From Flintibacter muris (lineage in GTDB: Bacteria; Bacillota; Clostridia; Oscillospirales; Oscillospiraceae), in contig NZ_CALPCP010000026.1 of NCBI RefSeq assembly GCF_943192995.1, positions 1 through 49,360 of the forward strand: a stretch of DNA of 49,360 nt. Direction: 5' to 3'. This document shows, in pieces, positions 40,651-49,360 of this stretch. Under the pieces are notes generated by a model. That model saw nothing but the letters and a program-made list of their open reading frames with translations, did no database searches and was not told the DNA's origin. The position numbers and the translations under genes are program-made. The first letter of the stretch is position 1. Every line of letters begins with the position of its first letter.

Positions 40651-41337
40651 ATGAATAAGACAGTGTGGAAGCGGCTGGCCGCCGGAGCCCTGGCCGGCTG
40701 TCTGCTGGCGGGCCTGACCGCCTGCGGCAGCGGTTTGACGGAAAAGGACGCCGAAACCTACGTCAAGGGCCATTTGGACGCCGCCTATCTGGGCACCTAT
40801 GACAAAGCGTACATTGACCTGGTGGAGGACATGACCGAGGCGGATGCCAAACAGATGCACGAGAGCAACGTATCGGATGAGGTTGCGTACTATCTGCTGG
40901 ACTATTTGGAGATCGATTACCCCACCGACGAAATTGTGGCGCAGGCGGAAGAGGTGATGGAGAAGATCTATGCCAAATCCAAGTACACCGTGGGCACAGG
41001 CAGCAAGACCAAGGACGGGGATTTCGTGGTGGAGGTCACCGTCTCCCCCCTGGCCCTGTATGACCTTTTGAAGGATGAGGACTTCTTTGACGCCCTGGAA
41101 CAGGCCGGCTTTGACACGGCTGAGACCGAGGAGGAGTATGAGGCGGTGGACGCCATCTACGGGCCGCTGATTCTGGACATGCTGGAGGACCGGCTGGACG
41201 GCGTTACCTATGGCAAGGATCAGGTCATCATGCTCCAGCTGAAAAAGGATGACGAAGGCTACTACTCCCTGGTGGAAGCCGGGATGCAGAAGGTAGACGA
41301 GGTCATGCTGGACTACGGCGGCTACTACGCCGAATAA
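40651..41337 (+). CDS. Putative acidic lipoprotein of unknown function
   Basis: A 228-residue lipoprotein. The signal peptide (WKRLAAGALAGCLLAGLTAC) ends at a lipobox with Cys25. The mature part is mostly helical and strongly acidic, with a repeated ETYVKGHLDAAYLGTYDKAY opening, similar to small Firmicutes lipoproteins (DUF5105-like) of unknown role. The start follows GAAAAGGAGA. A terminator follows directly. It is not linked to a clear pathway. Confidence 0.8.
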   Translation: MNKTVWKRLAAGALAGCLLAGLTACGSGLTEKDAETYVKGHLDAAYLGTYDKAYIDLVEDMTEADAKQMHESNVSDEVAYYLLDYLEIDYPTDEIVAQAEEVMEKIYAKSKYTVGTGSKTKDGDFVVEVTVSPLALYDLLKDEDFFDALEQAGFDTAETEEEYEAVDAIYGPLILDMLEDRLDGVTYGKDQVIMLQLKKDDEGYYSLVEAGMQKVDEVMLDYGGYYAE

Positions 41338-41344
41338 AACCAGA

Positions 41345-41381
41345 CGCGTTCCCGCCCCTTTCAGGCGGGAACGCGCTGTTT
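41345..41381 (+). terminator. Terminator of the lipoprotein gene
   Basis: CGCGTTCCCGCC-loop-GGCGGGAACGCG followed by CTGTTTTCT; the proS promoter starts a few bases later. Confidence 0.85.
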
Positions 41382-41385
41382 TCTC

Positions 41386-41414
41386 TTGACTTTCTCCCTG
41401 TAAATTTATAGAAT
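41386..41414 (+). promoter_or_regulatory. proS promoter
   Basis: TTGACT (41386-41391) and TAGAAT (41409-41414) with a 17-bp spacer, 48 bp before the ATG. Confidence 0.8.
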
Positions 41415-41461
41415 AGAGGGGCTTGAAAGATACACCATTTTATATAAAGGACTGAGACGAT

Positions 41462-42904
41462 ATGGCCAAGGAAAACAAAAAACAGGTGGAACAGATCACC
41501 GATATGGAGGTAGACTTCGCCCAGTGGTACACCGACGTGTGCAAAAAGGCGGAGCTTATTGACTACTCCTCCATCAAGGGCATGTTCATCTACCGCCCCT
41601 ATGGCTACGCCATCTGGGAGAACATCCAGCACGAGCTGGACAAGAGATTCAAGGAGCTGGGCCACGAGAACGTGTACCTGCCCATGCTCATCCCCGAGTC
41701 CCTGCTCCAGAAGGAGAAGGACCACGTGGAGGGCTTCGCCCCCGAGTGCGCCTGGGTCACCCTGGGTGGCAGTGAGAAGCTGGAGGAGAAATACTGCATT
41801 CGTCCCACCTCTGAGACCCTGTTCTGCGAGCACTATAAAAATATTATCCACTCCCACCGGGACCTGCCCAAGCTGTATAACCAGTGGTGTTCCGTACTGC
41901 GGTGGGAGAAGACCTCCCGCCCCTTCCTGCGCCACCGGGAGTTTTTGTGGCAGGAGGGCCACACCATGCACGCCACCCCTGAGGAGGCCCGGGAAGAGAC
42001 TATGCAGATGCTCAACGTCTACGCTGACTTTCTGGAGAACGTGCTGGCCATGCCGGTGGTCAAGGGCCGGAAGACCGACAAGGAGAAGTTCAACGGCGCG
42101 GAGGAGACCTACACCGTGGAGTGCATGATGCACGACCACAAGGCCCTCCAGTCGGGCACCAGCCACTACTTCGGTGACGGCTTCGCCCGTGCCTTTGACA
42201 TCACCTTCACCGGCAAGGACAACCAGCTCCACCACCCCCACCAGACCAGCTGGGGGGTGTCCACCCGGATGATCGGCGGCATCATCATGACCCACGGCGA
42301 CAACAACGGCCTGGTGCTGCCCCCCCGCATCGCCCCCATCCAGGCCATGGTCATCCCCGTGGCCCAGCACAAGGAGGGCGTGCTGGACGCCGCCTCCGCC
42401 CTGCTGGAGCGGCTGAAAAAGGCGGGCGTCCGGGCGAAGATGGACAGCTCCGACCAGTCCATGGGCTGGAAAGCCTCCGAATATGAGATGAAGGGGGTCC
42501 CCCTCCGGGTGGAGATCGGCCCCAAGGACATGGAAAAGAACCAGTGCTGTGTCTGCCGCCGGGATTCCGGGGAGAAGGTCTTTGTCCCTCTGGAGCAGCT
42601 GGAGGACACCATCAAGCGCCTGCTGGACGAGGTCCACGCGGGCCTGTACAACCGGGCCAAGCAGAATCTGGAGGACCACACCCGGGTGTGTATGACCCTG
42701 GAGGAGGTCAAGGAGTTTATGGAGACCGAGGGCGGATTTGCCAAAACCATGTGGTGCGGCGAGCTGGACTGCGAGCTGGCCATGAAGGAGAAGGCCGGGG
42801 TCACCTCCCGCTGTATGCCCCTGGAGCAGGATCAGGTGTCCGACGTGTGTGTCTGCTGCGGCAAGAGCGCCAAACACTCCATCCTCTGGGGCGTGGCCTA
42901 CTGA
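41462..42904 (+). CDS. proS: Prolyl-tRNA synthetase (short, archaeal/eukaryal-like type)
   Basis: A 480-residue class II synthetase that charges tRNA-Pro. Class II motifs are visible: motif 2 in [24 protein letters not shown] and motif 3 in [24 protein letters not shown]. The HGTH-like C-terminal anticodon domain follows ([13 protein letters not shown]), then a C-terminal Zn-binding tail with CVCCGKSA. No editing INS domain is inserted, which marks the short ProS3-type found in many Firmicutes. The ATG follows AAGGACTGAGACG. No T-box precedes it. Confidence 0.96.
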   Translation: MAKENKKQVEQITDMEVDFAQWYTDVCKKAELIDYSSIKGMFIYRPYGYAIWENIQHELDKRFKELGHENVYLPMLIPESLLQKEKDHVEGFAPECAWVTLGGSEKLEEKYCIRPTSETLFCEHYKNIIHSHRDLPKLYNQWCSVLRWEKTSRPFLRHREFLWQEGHTMHATPEEAREETMQMLNVYADFLENVLAMPVVKGRKTDKEKFNGAEETYTVECMMHDHKALQSGTSHYFGDGFARAFDITFTGKDNQLHHPHQTSWGVSTRMIGGIIMTHGDNNGLVLPPRIAPIQAMVIPVAQHKEGVLDAASALLERLKKAGVRAKMDSSDQSMGWKASEYEMKGVPLRVEIGPKDMEKNQCCVCRRDSGEKVFVPLEQLEDTIKRLLDEVHAGLYNRAKQNLEDHTRVCMTLEEVKEFMETEGGFAKTMWCGELDCELAMKEKAGVTSRCMPLEQDQVSDVCVCCGKSAKHSILWGVAY

Positions 42905-42919
42905 TCCAAAACAAATGAC

Positions 42920-43270
42920 AGAACGCCCCAGCCAATGGCCGGGGCGTTCTGCCTGTGTGTGTTGTAAAAGGAGAGGGAGAAATGGGAGATACATGTTGTA
43001 GCCTTGCTACGGTGTTATCATAAAATACAAATACGGCGATTTCATGACGCCGCCGTGAACTTTTTGTAAACTCCACCTTTTGTACTCCCTGCGTCACGGC
43101 TTCGCTGTGCCGCCTCACTTTTTGAGGATTCTTTTCCACAGACCAAGCAAAACGCCCCGGCTTTTGGCCGGGGCGCTCTGCTTGTGTGTTTGTAAAGGAG
43201 AGAGAAAGGAGATACATTTCATTCACTTGACTACGGTATCATCATAAAAGATGAATGCGGCTAAATCATG
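42920..43270. repeat. Two direct copies of a hairpin-containing unit
   Basis: Unit 1 (about 42917-43060) and unit 2 (about 43140-43290) share AACGCCCC-loop-GGGGCGTTC, CTGTGTGTG, TTGTAAA-GGAGAG and a shared ending with ATCATAAAA, GATTTCATGAC-like and AACTTTTTGT. Unit 1 starts at the stop of proS and its hairpin is the proS terminator. A partial family B palindrome (GTCACGGC-TTCGCT-GTGCCG) lies between them (43091-43110). No gene is seen in 42905-43347. Confidence 0.7.
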
Positions 43271-43347
43271 ACAAACAAATGAACTTTTTGTTAACATTTG
43301 CGGACGATTTTACCCATACGCCAAAGACCGCCTGTGACCGCAGCCAG

Positions 43348-43677
43348 AAAAAAGGGCGCAGTGCGCCATCATTTCCATTAAATGTATGCAAACGTCCCAC
43401 TTTGGGGCATTTTCTGTGTTTTATAGAGGGCCCACCGTCCTGCTGCAGCGAAAAGCCTCCTTTCGCAAAGGAGGTGGCACGGCGGAGCCGTGACGGAGGA
43501 TTGTATTTCGTCGCAGACGAAATGTGCGCAGCAAATGAGAATTGCATAAATCTTGTTTACTTCGTATGTTCGCCTTTGGCGAACACAATCCTCAGTCAGC
43601 CTGCGGCTGACAGCTCCTTTGCGAAAGGAGCCTTTTTTCGGGCTCAATTACTTTTACATGTTAAGGAGGAATTTTCT
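43348..43677 (+). repeat. Cassette repeat block before tail-like gene 2
   Basis: A 330-bp block nearly identical to 21040-21330. It keeps the complete family B element (43449-43634): CCTCCTTTCGCAAAGGAGG, GGCACGGCGGAGCCGTGACGG, an inner TTCGCC-TTTGGCGAA palindrome, CAGCCTGCGGCTG and CTCCTTTGCGAAAGGAGCC then TTTTTT. The first copy has lost some of this. It ends in AAGGAGGAATTTTCT, the ribosome binding site of the gene. Confidence 0.85.
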
Positions 43678-44208
43678 ATGTCCAGCAAACACACAGCCAA
43701 CTACCGGCTTTGCCAGTGGGAGGAAGATGACGCTGTGCGGCGCACTGACTTCAACGAGGACAACGTCAAGATCGACGGTGCGATCAAGGGGGTGGATCAG
43801 AGGGTGGACAGCCTCAGCGCTGCGGTGAGCGGAAAGGCGTCTGCGGCGGCGCTGAACAGCCTGTCGGCCACGGTATCCGGGCAGGCCAGCACCCTGAACC
43901 GGAAGGGCAACTGTCAAATTTCCCTGTCCACCTACACCGGTACCGGCGGGGAATCCAACACCATCACCTTTTCCCGCAGGCCGGCGGCGGTTTTCGTCAC
44001 CGGGTACGGCGCACAGATGTTCACAGTTCAGGGAAACTCCAGCGTTCTGTCCCACGGCGCGGGCGGCTCGTCCGCCAATATCGCCGCCGCCTGGTCGGGT
44101 AACTCGGTCACCTTTACATTTTTATCAGGCCAGTTTGACAAGACCAACGCCATCTGCAACGCGGCAAACCGTACCTACTACGTGATCGCACTTTTCGACC
44201 TATCCTGA
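43678..44208 (+). CDS. Phage-tail-fibre-like protein 2
   Basis: A 176-residue paralogue of the protein at 21331. The N-terminal ~35 residues (ANYRLCQWEEDDAVRRTDFN, then EDNVKID) are closely similar. The middle region is a coiled coil with two repeats of SLSAAVSG/SLSATVSG (residues ~42-70), unlike the Ala-rich helix of paralogue 1. The C-terminal beta-rich domain (NRKGNCQISLSTYTGTGGES onward) is alignable but diverged. No signal peptide is present. It converges on giant SLH gene 2 across a hairpin, as paralogue 1 does on SLH gene 1. Confidence 0.75.
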   Translation: MSSKHTANYRLCQWEEDDAVRRTDFNEDNVKIDGAIKGVDQRVDSLSAAVSGKASAAALNSLSATVSGQASTLNRKGNCQISLSTYTGTGGESNTITFSRRPAAVFVTGYGAQMFTVQGNSSVLSHGAGGSSANIAAAWSGNSVTFTFLSGQFDKTNAICNAANRTYYVIALFDLS

Positions 44209-44216
44209 TGAAAAGG

Positions 44217-44240
44217 CCCCGGGCCCTTGCGGGCCCGGGG
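44217..44240. terminator. Hairpin between tail-like gene 2 and SLH gene 2
   Basis: CCCCGGGCCC-TTGC-GGGCCCGGGG, flanked by A-runs, lies between convergent stops. Confidence 0.8.
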
Positions 44241-44266
44241 AAAATTTGGTCAATCAAAGGAGTCGG

Positions 44267-47200
44267 TTACGAATCGGTAGCCTCTACCTCAACAACCTGA
44301 GACACCTCACCAACGGTGATCTCAAGGTAGTAGCTACCCGCAGCAACCGCAGTGTTATCAGCGCTCAGAGTATAAGTGAAGCTCTTGCCGCCAGTGACGG
44401 TTTCCTCTGTAGGTGCAGCAAAATCTGCCAGGTGCTCGGGCTTGGTGCTGTCGAAAGTACCATCGGCATCATTCTTCCACGCAAACTTGATGTCGGAAGC
44501 TTTTGCCACGGGGTCAACACCAGTTACAGCAATAGCAACCGTCGCGGTACCAGTACCAGCAGATGCAGCCAGGCCGTTAGCGCCGTTGGTGGCAACTGTC
44601 ACAGCAACCTTGAGCCCTTCCTCAACATCATCGGCGGCCACGTCAGCGGCGGGCATGGTAAAGGTGTAAACACACTTTCCGTCCCCATCGACTTCCTTAA
44701 AGGTAAGTCCAAGAACATCACTCTTAAGCAGAGCATACTTATTCTTGGCGGTGAGCTCAACCTTCGCACCGGCAGGAATGTACTGACCAGCAGTGATAGC
44801 CTTCGGTGCATCCGGATCATCAGTCACAACTGCAGCGGCAGCAGTAGCGGCGGCCACATTGAACTGATAGCCCCGGACAAATGTAATGTCGAACTCACCG
44901 GTCTTGTCGGCATCGCCAGCGGAAACAGTGTAATTCAGGGTATCAAAGGTCTTAGTCGTTGCCGCATCACCGCCATAGATACCAGTGTACTCGGCATCCA
45001 TGGGTAGGCCAGCAAACTTCACAGCAGTGCTACTAGCCGCATATTCAGTCTTGCCGCCCAGGGTGACCTTGTAGAGTGCAGACTTCTCTTCCAGGGTGAT
45101 CTTTCCATCCTTGCCCTTGATAGCATCGCCAACTGTGAGGGGACCATAAGACCCCGCCTTAGCGGTGGCCAGCACAGGAGCAGTGGCCAGATCATCGTGA
45201 TCCTTGATGGTGAGCTGGCGATAGCCCGCCTTGGAGGGAGTTGTGGCAGTTCCTGTTACATAGAGGGTAGCGCCTGCACGGACGGCCTGACTACCAGTAA
45301 GGGCTCCAGTAGAGCCGTCTCCGGCCAGATTCTGAACGCCGATCGTAACACTGGCGCTTGTGATCGCGACTTCAATCCCGTCATACAGATACACGTCCTC
45401 ATTGCTGCTGGAAACAGGAATGGTATTGGCAGTGACAACCTTAACCGCTGTAGAACCCTGAACATTTTTGTTATTACCAGAGACCAGGACAGAGTCCTTA
45501 GCGATAGTGGTGGAAACAGTTCCGCCAGTGCTCTTCTGCACAGCTCCAACCTGAGTGTCGTTATAGAACACCCGGATCATCTCCGCAGCGGTCTGGCCGC
45601 TCAGAACAAGGTTGGTGCCATTCTTGGCGACCGTAATCTGCCCACCACCAGTAGTGCTGGTTACCTTCGCCTCACCGCCAAGCTCCTTGGCAAGATAAGC
45701 TGCAATGGTCTCCAGGGTGGGGGCTGTATCTCCAACATAATGCTGGGGAGTGAAGGTTCCAGCAGACACGTTGTAGGCAGCGGGGGGCAGATCGGTGGAA
45801 ACAGGAGGCTCCACAGTGCTGCCAGCCTTGGTCACAACGCTGATGGTGATGTCGGCCTCGGCGGCGGTGATGGTGTACTCACCGTTGGCGGTCACGGTCT
45901 GCTCCTCGCCATCAATGCTGATGGTGTAGGTAGCGTCGTTCTTGGTGGTAACAGTGACCTTGGCGGACTTGCCCTTCTCCAGGGTAGCGGGGGCAGTCAC
46001 GGTGACGTCATTCACAGCGTCGCCGGTCTTGGTCACAGTCACCTTGACGGAGCCGGCGGGAGGAGTAACGGAACCGCCGTTGTTCACCACGGCACCCAGG
46101 GTGACGGTCACATTCTCAGTGCCGGTGGGCACGGTGACGGTGACAACCAGCTTGCCGTCCTCGGTGCAGGTGAAGGTGCCGGTGGTCTTGGTAGTGCCGC
46201 CGTCGAAGGAGTAGGTGACGTCATACTTGTTGCCCTTCACGAAGGTGACGGGGTCAGCGGCGCGGGTCCTGGTGCCGTCAGTGAGGGTGAAGGAGACCTG
46301 GTTGTTAGCGGGGATGGACTTGGGGGTGTCAACGCTGATGTTGCTGGGGGCGTCGTCACCCTTGACGGGGGTAGCGGTGCGGGTCTTGGCCAGCAGGCCG
46401 GTCAGGGTGAAGTCGCGGTCCACGTTGTAGATGGTCAGAGAGTTTCCGGCCAGGTTCACGAAGCCCACCACAGTGCCCGCGGCGTTGGCGTAGACATACC
46501 CGTTGCGCACGTCAGCGGGGAACTTGTTGTTGTCACTCTTGCGGATGATGGTCAGAGTGCTGCCCTCAGGCACGCGGAAGGAGGCGGTGAGGCCGCCGGT
46601 GAAGTTCTCAACCTTGCTGTCGTTCACATAGAACTCGGTGGTGCTGGGATCGTAGTCAGCGCGGTTGAAGGTGACGGTCTTGGCGCCAGTGGGATTGGTC
46701 ACGTTGGCGCCGGCGCCGTTCAGGTCACGGATGACGATGACAACGGCCTTGTGATTCTCCATCACGGCGCTGACCTCGTAGTGGTACACATTGGACTCGC
46801 CGGGGAAGTTGTTCTTCTCGTCCTTCTCGTGGAGCTGGTTGACAACCTTCTCCAGACGGGCGTAACCGTTGTGATAGGTAGTGGTAGTGTCGTTATTGTT
46901 GGTCTGGATGAAGACGGTCTTCACGTTGTCAGCAACGCGGAAGCCCTGGTGCAGACCGGCGCTGGTGTCATCCTTCACGTAGAAGGTGTGGTTCTCAACA
47001 TGAGGATTGATCTTCAGCATGGTGGGAGCCACGTTGTCCTTACCCACGTTCGCGGCCACGCCTTCGTTGTACTGGCCGATCTCGTAAAGGACGGTGGTGT
47101 TCTCGTTCATGGCCTGATCCAGCAGCTCGATATCGGTGACATAGCGGTCGATGTTCTTCTTGTCAGCCTCAACCAGACCCTTGGTGGTCCAGGCCTCAGC

Positions 47201-49360
47201 GACGGACTTGACCTCGCCCTTGGCGTTGTACTTCACCTCATACCAGGTGTTGGGCTGCATCTGCTTCAGCTTGGACAGGCCGGAGCCCACCTCAGTCAGC
47301 AGGACCTCTTCGCCGTTGGAGATGACCTTGCGGGTCCAGGTGTAGGTGCCCTTCACGCCGGAACGGGTCTCAGCGGCGTTGTTGTCGGTCTCGCTCTCGA
47401 TAGCATCCTTGTGGGTGTAAACCAGGTTGGTCACAGCGCCGGAGTCCTCACCCACGACCACGCAGCCGATGATGTAGGCGTCCTTGTCGTACAGGGTGTA
47501 GGCGCCATAAGTGACCCAGTCGCCGGGATCCGTATCGGTAGCGCTGTTGCCAGGCTTGGTGGTGCCCACAGTCAGCTTGGTCTCGGTCTGAGCCTTGGCG
47601 CGGGTCCAGATGTCCACGCTGGCCTTGTCCACGTCGGTGACAACGCTGTCCACGCCGCCGATAACGCCCACAGGCGCGTCGCTGGCGTCGTTGATCTTCT
47701 TCAGCTCAGCGGTAATGTAGATAGATTCGTCGTTGCCGTAGACGCTGTACCAGGAGGTGTTGTTAGTGGAAGCGCCGCGCAGGGCGATGCTCTTGGGGCC
47801 AATCTCGTCCACGCCGTTGGCGGCGTCGTCAGCCTTGTCGCGGGTGACATACTGGCCGGCGCGGTCATTGCTGGTCATGTCGTCGCCGTTCTTCACAACG
47901 ACTACCTCGTACACGTCCTTTTCGTCCACGGTGTAGGTAAACCACTTGTTAACCTGGGAGTAACCGCGGACAGCGTGCTCGCCAGTTGTCAGGGCATTCT
48001 CGGTGGCAGTGTCCAGATCGGTCATGTCCACCTTGATGTCGGCCATGGTGCCATCCAGGAAGATGGCGGTGGCGTCAGCCTGAGCCGCGTAGCGGTTGTT
48101 GGTGTTGGTGTCAACGCCGGTGATGAACAGGTAATTGTTCACCCGCTCAACCTCCACAACACCGATGGCGTAGCCGTACTTGTCCAGATAGATGTTGTAG
48201 GTGATGTCCTTCAGGTTGACCAGGCCGCCGCCCTGCTCGGTGTACATATACAGGGTGTCGCAGTCATACTCAGCGGCGGAGGCAAAGTCATACTGGGTGC
48301 CGCCGGTGACCACATAGCCGCCGCGCTGGAAGGTGGTGATCTTAGAACCGGCCAGGATCTCAGGATCGGCCATGGTCTGGACCTCGCCCTGAGCCACGGT
48401 CACCAGGAAGGAGTCGCCGTCCTTGACCTCAGCGATCCGGGGGAAGTCCTCCAGCTCCAGCTTGAAGTCGTCGCTCTCGCCAACACTGGTGTTGTTCTTG
48501 TTGTTGGCGCTCTTGATATACTCCTTGGTGGAGCCGACCTCAACAATGCCGTAAACAGTGATGTTCACATCATCGGTGCGTTCATCAAAGTCCTCGTCGG
48601 CGATAGCCAGGTAGGTGTTGATGATGGCGATGGTGATGCGGCCGGGGCCGTCATCCGGGTCCACAAAGACCTGGGTCAGCACGCCGTTGCCGGTCTCGCC
48701 AACCTTCACATCGTTGGTGCGGACCAGAGCGGTGGCGTTGAACAGGGCAGGGTTGATGGTGGGATCTTCCACACCGTCAATATACACGTCCAGGTCGTAG
48801 TCGCGCAGGGTGGCAGTGCCCAGCAGGTCATGCAGGGCGCGGCCGGTGACCTTGGCGGTGTACTCCGCGCGGATCAGCTCCTTCTTCACATAGGTGCCGA
48901 TCTCCTTGCCGTTGAACTCCCACTTGCGGGAGGGACGGCCAAAGGCGTCCAGAGCGTTTTCATTCAGCTTCAGCTTGCCGTCATACAGCTGCTCGCCCAG
49001 CTCCACGATGGGGGCGTTGTTGGCGGAGCCCATGGAAGTGGCGTTGACGGAGCTGATGGCCTGGGCAAATGTCTGGTTGCTGGTGACATAGACATAGTTG
49101 ACTCTACCCACAGTGCCAATCAGGTTGCCGTTGGCATCCACAAAATTGGTGGTGTTGCCGTCAGGCTGCACCATGCCGCTCTGCAGGGCGTTCAGCACCA
49201 TCTGAGCCACCTGATTACGGGTCATGGGCTCGGTAGCGCTGGAACCAACACCGTCAAAGATGCCGATGTTGTTGCCCTGGAGAACGGTGGAGACCTCAAA
49301 GCCGTTGGCGTAGTCGCTCTGGTACTTGAAGTAGCCCAGGGCACGCATCAGCATGGAGGC
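44267..49360 (-). CDS. Giant SLH-domain surface protein 2 (5' end outside window)
   Basis: At least ~1697 residues are visible; the signal peptide and most of the first two SLH modules lie beyond the right edge. The visible start (ASMLMRALGYFKYQSDYANG...) matches residues ~131 onward of SLH protein 1, with only a few base differences over the last ~180 bp. The mid-region is homologous but diverged (KDITYNIYLDKYGYAIGV). The C-terminal half has Thr/Val/Ala-rich beta-type repeats, including VTVTAPATLEKGKSAKVTVT and EPPVSTDLPPAAYN, not shared with paralogue 1. It ends in QVVEVEATDS. It is probably a second S-layer or adhesin protein with the same anchor. Confidence 0.92.
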   Translation of the reverse strand, partial: ASMLMRALGYFKYQSDYANGFEVSTVLQGNNIGIFDGVGSSATEPMTRNQVAQMVLNALQSGMVQPDGNTTNFVDANGNLIGTVGRVNYVYVTSNQTFAQAISSVNATSMGSANNAPIVELGEQLYDGKLKLNENALDAFGRPSRKWEFNGKEIGTYVKKELIRAEYTAKVTGRALHDLLGTATLRDYDLDVYIDGVEDPTINPALFNATALVRTNDVKVGETGNGVLTQVFVDPDDGPGRITIAIINTYLAIADEDFDERTDDVNITVYGIVEVGSTKEYIKSANNKNNTSVGESDDFKLELEDFPRIAEVKDGDSFLVTVAQGEVQTMADPEILAGSKITTFQRGGYVVTGGTQYDFASAAEYDCDTLYMYTEQGGGLVNLKDITYNIYLDKYGYAIGVVEVERVNNYLFITGVDTNTNNRYAAQADATAIFLDGTMADIKVDMTDLDTATENALTTGEHAVRGYSQVNKWFTYTVDEKDVYEVVVVKNGDDMTSNDRAGQYVTRDKADDAANGVDEIGPKSIALRGASTNNTSWYSVYGNDESIYITAELKKINDASDAPVGVIGGVDSVVTDVDKASVDIWTRAKAQTETKLTVGTTKPGNSATDTDPGDWVTYGAYTLYDKDAYIIGCVVVGEDSGAVTNLVYTHKDAIESETDNNAAETRSGVKGTYTWTRKVISNGEEVLLTEVGSGLSKLKQMQPNTWYEVKYNAKGEVKSVAEAWTTKGLVEADKKNIDRYVTDIELLDQAMNENTTVLYEIGQYNEGVAANVGKDNVAPTMLKINPHVENHTFYVKDDTSAGLHQGFRVADNVKTVFIQTNNNDTTTTYHNGYARLEKVVNQLHEKDEKNNFPGESNVYHYEVSAVMENHKAVVIVIRDLNGAGANVTNPTGAKTVTFNRADYDPSTTEFYVNDSKVENFTGGLTASFRVPEGSTLTIIRKSDNNKFPADVRNGYVYANAAGTVVGFVNLAGNSLTIYNVDRDFTLTGLLAKTRTATPVKGDDAPSNISVDTPKSIPANNQVSFTLTDGTRTRAADPVTFVKGNKYDVTYSFDGGTTKTTGTFTCTEDGKLVVTVTVPTGTENVTVTLGAVVNNGGSVTPPAGSVKVTVTKTGDAVNDVTVTAPATLEKGKSAKVTVTTKNDATYTISIDGEEQTVTANGEYTITAAEADITISVVTKAGSTVEPPVSTDLPPAAYNVSAGTFTPQHYVGDTAPTLETIAAYLAKELGGEAKVTSTTGGGQITVAKNGTNLVLSGQTAAEMIRVFYNDTQVGAVQKSTGGTVSTTIAKDSVLVSGNNKNVQGSTAVKVVTANTIPVSSSNEDVYLYDGIEVAITSASVTIGVQNLAGDGSTGALTGSQAVRAGATLYVTGTATTPSKAGYRQLTIKDHDDLATAPVLATAKAGSYGPLTVGDAIKGKDGKITLEEKSALYKVTLGGKTEYAASSTAVKFAGLPMDAEYTGIYGGDAATTKTFDTLNYTVSAGDADKTGEFDITFVRGYQFNVAAATAAAAVVTDDPDAPKAITAGQYIPAGAKVELTAKNKYALLKSDVLGLTFKEVDGDGKCVYTFTMPAADVAADDVEEGLKVAVTVATNGANGLAASAGTGTATVAIAVTGVDPVAKASDIKFAWKNDADGTFDSTKPEHLADFAAPTEETVTGGKSFTYTLSADNTAVAAGSYYLEITVGEVSQVVEVEATDS

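Noticed and set aside
21331..44208. A prophage around the tail-fibre-like genes
   Set aside because: No terminase, capsid, portal, lysis or integrase gene occurs within the window near either one. The two genes stand alone.
1..49360. tRNA or rRNA genes
   Set aside because: I found no cloverleaf with GGTTCGA-type arm or rRNA-like sequence on either strand by eye; a tRNAscan run would be decisive.

Overview
The window reads as a chromosomal segment of a GC-rich Gram-positive anaerobe of the Clostridia, probably near Oscillospiraceae (Flavonifractor/Lawsonibacter-like). This placement is an inference. It rests on SLH-domain surface proteins, a Firmicutes-type T-box, a transketolase split into two genes, NiaR, a VTC/DUF4956 cluster and many palindromic intergenic repeats. 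No rRNA, tRNA, CRISPR array or complete prophage was recognised.

Left part (1-9.1 kb): the leader of a gene that runs off the left edge; a LysR regulator divergent from a 2-hydroxyacid dehydrogenase; phosphohexose mutase; an XRE-regulator/two membrane protein/RluA operon behind a consensus promoter packed with inverted repeats; ilvD divergent from a FadR-type GntR regulator with a textbook operator. Middle-left (9.1-21 kb): a debris zone (orphan 37-codon ORF, a response-regulator fragment), a cysteine-type T-box before cysE, a small XRE gene, a SUKH-like gene and cysS; then a surface/polyphosphate-type cluster (DUF4353 lipoprotein, VTC domain, DUF4956) with a two-component system, and the split transketolase.

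Right part (21-49 kb): two copies of one cassette in the same orientation, about 22 kb apart. Each has a conserved ~300 bp repeat block, a small phage-tail-fibre-like gene, a hairpin, and a giant convergent SLH surface-protein gene; the second giant gene runs off the right edge. A third copy of the repeat core lies at the left edge in the opposite orientation. Between the cassettes lie a probable ergothioneine (or other betaine) catabolic locus, flotillin, a RelB-like antitoxin domain fused to a long helical domain, rlmH/walJ-like, murA, hemW, niaR, a lipoprotein and proS.

The most notable system is at 27.1-32.5 kb. A histidine-ammonia-lyase-fold enzyme lacks the Ala-Ser-Gly triad that makes the MIO cofactor. 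It is co-transcribed with a BCCT betaine transporter from a correctly spaced sigma-54 promoter, and a PAS-AAA+ sigma-54 activator is divergent. This combination fits elimination of trimethylamine from a histidine betaine such as ergothioneine. The second notable feature is the paired SLH/tail-fibre-like cassettes with nearly identical wall-anchoring ends and diverged exposed parts.
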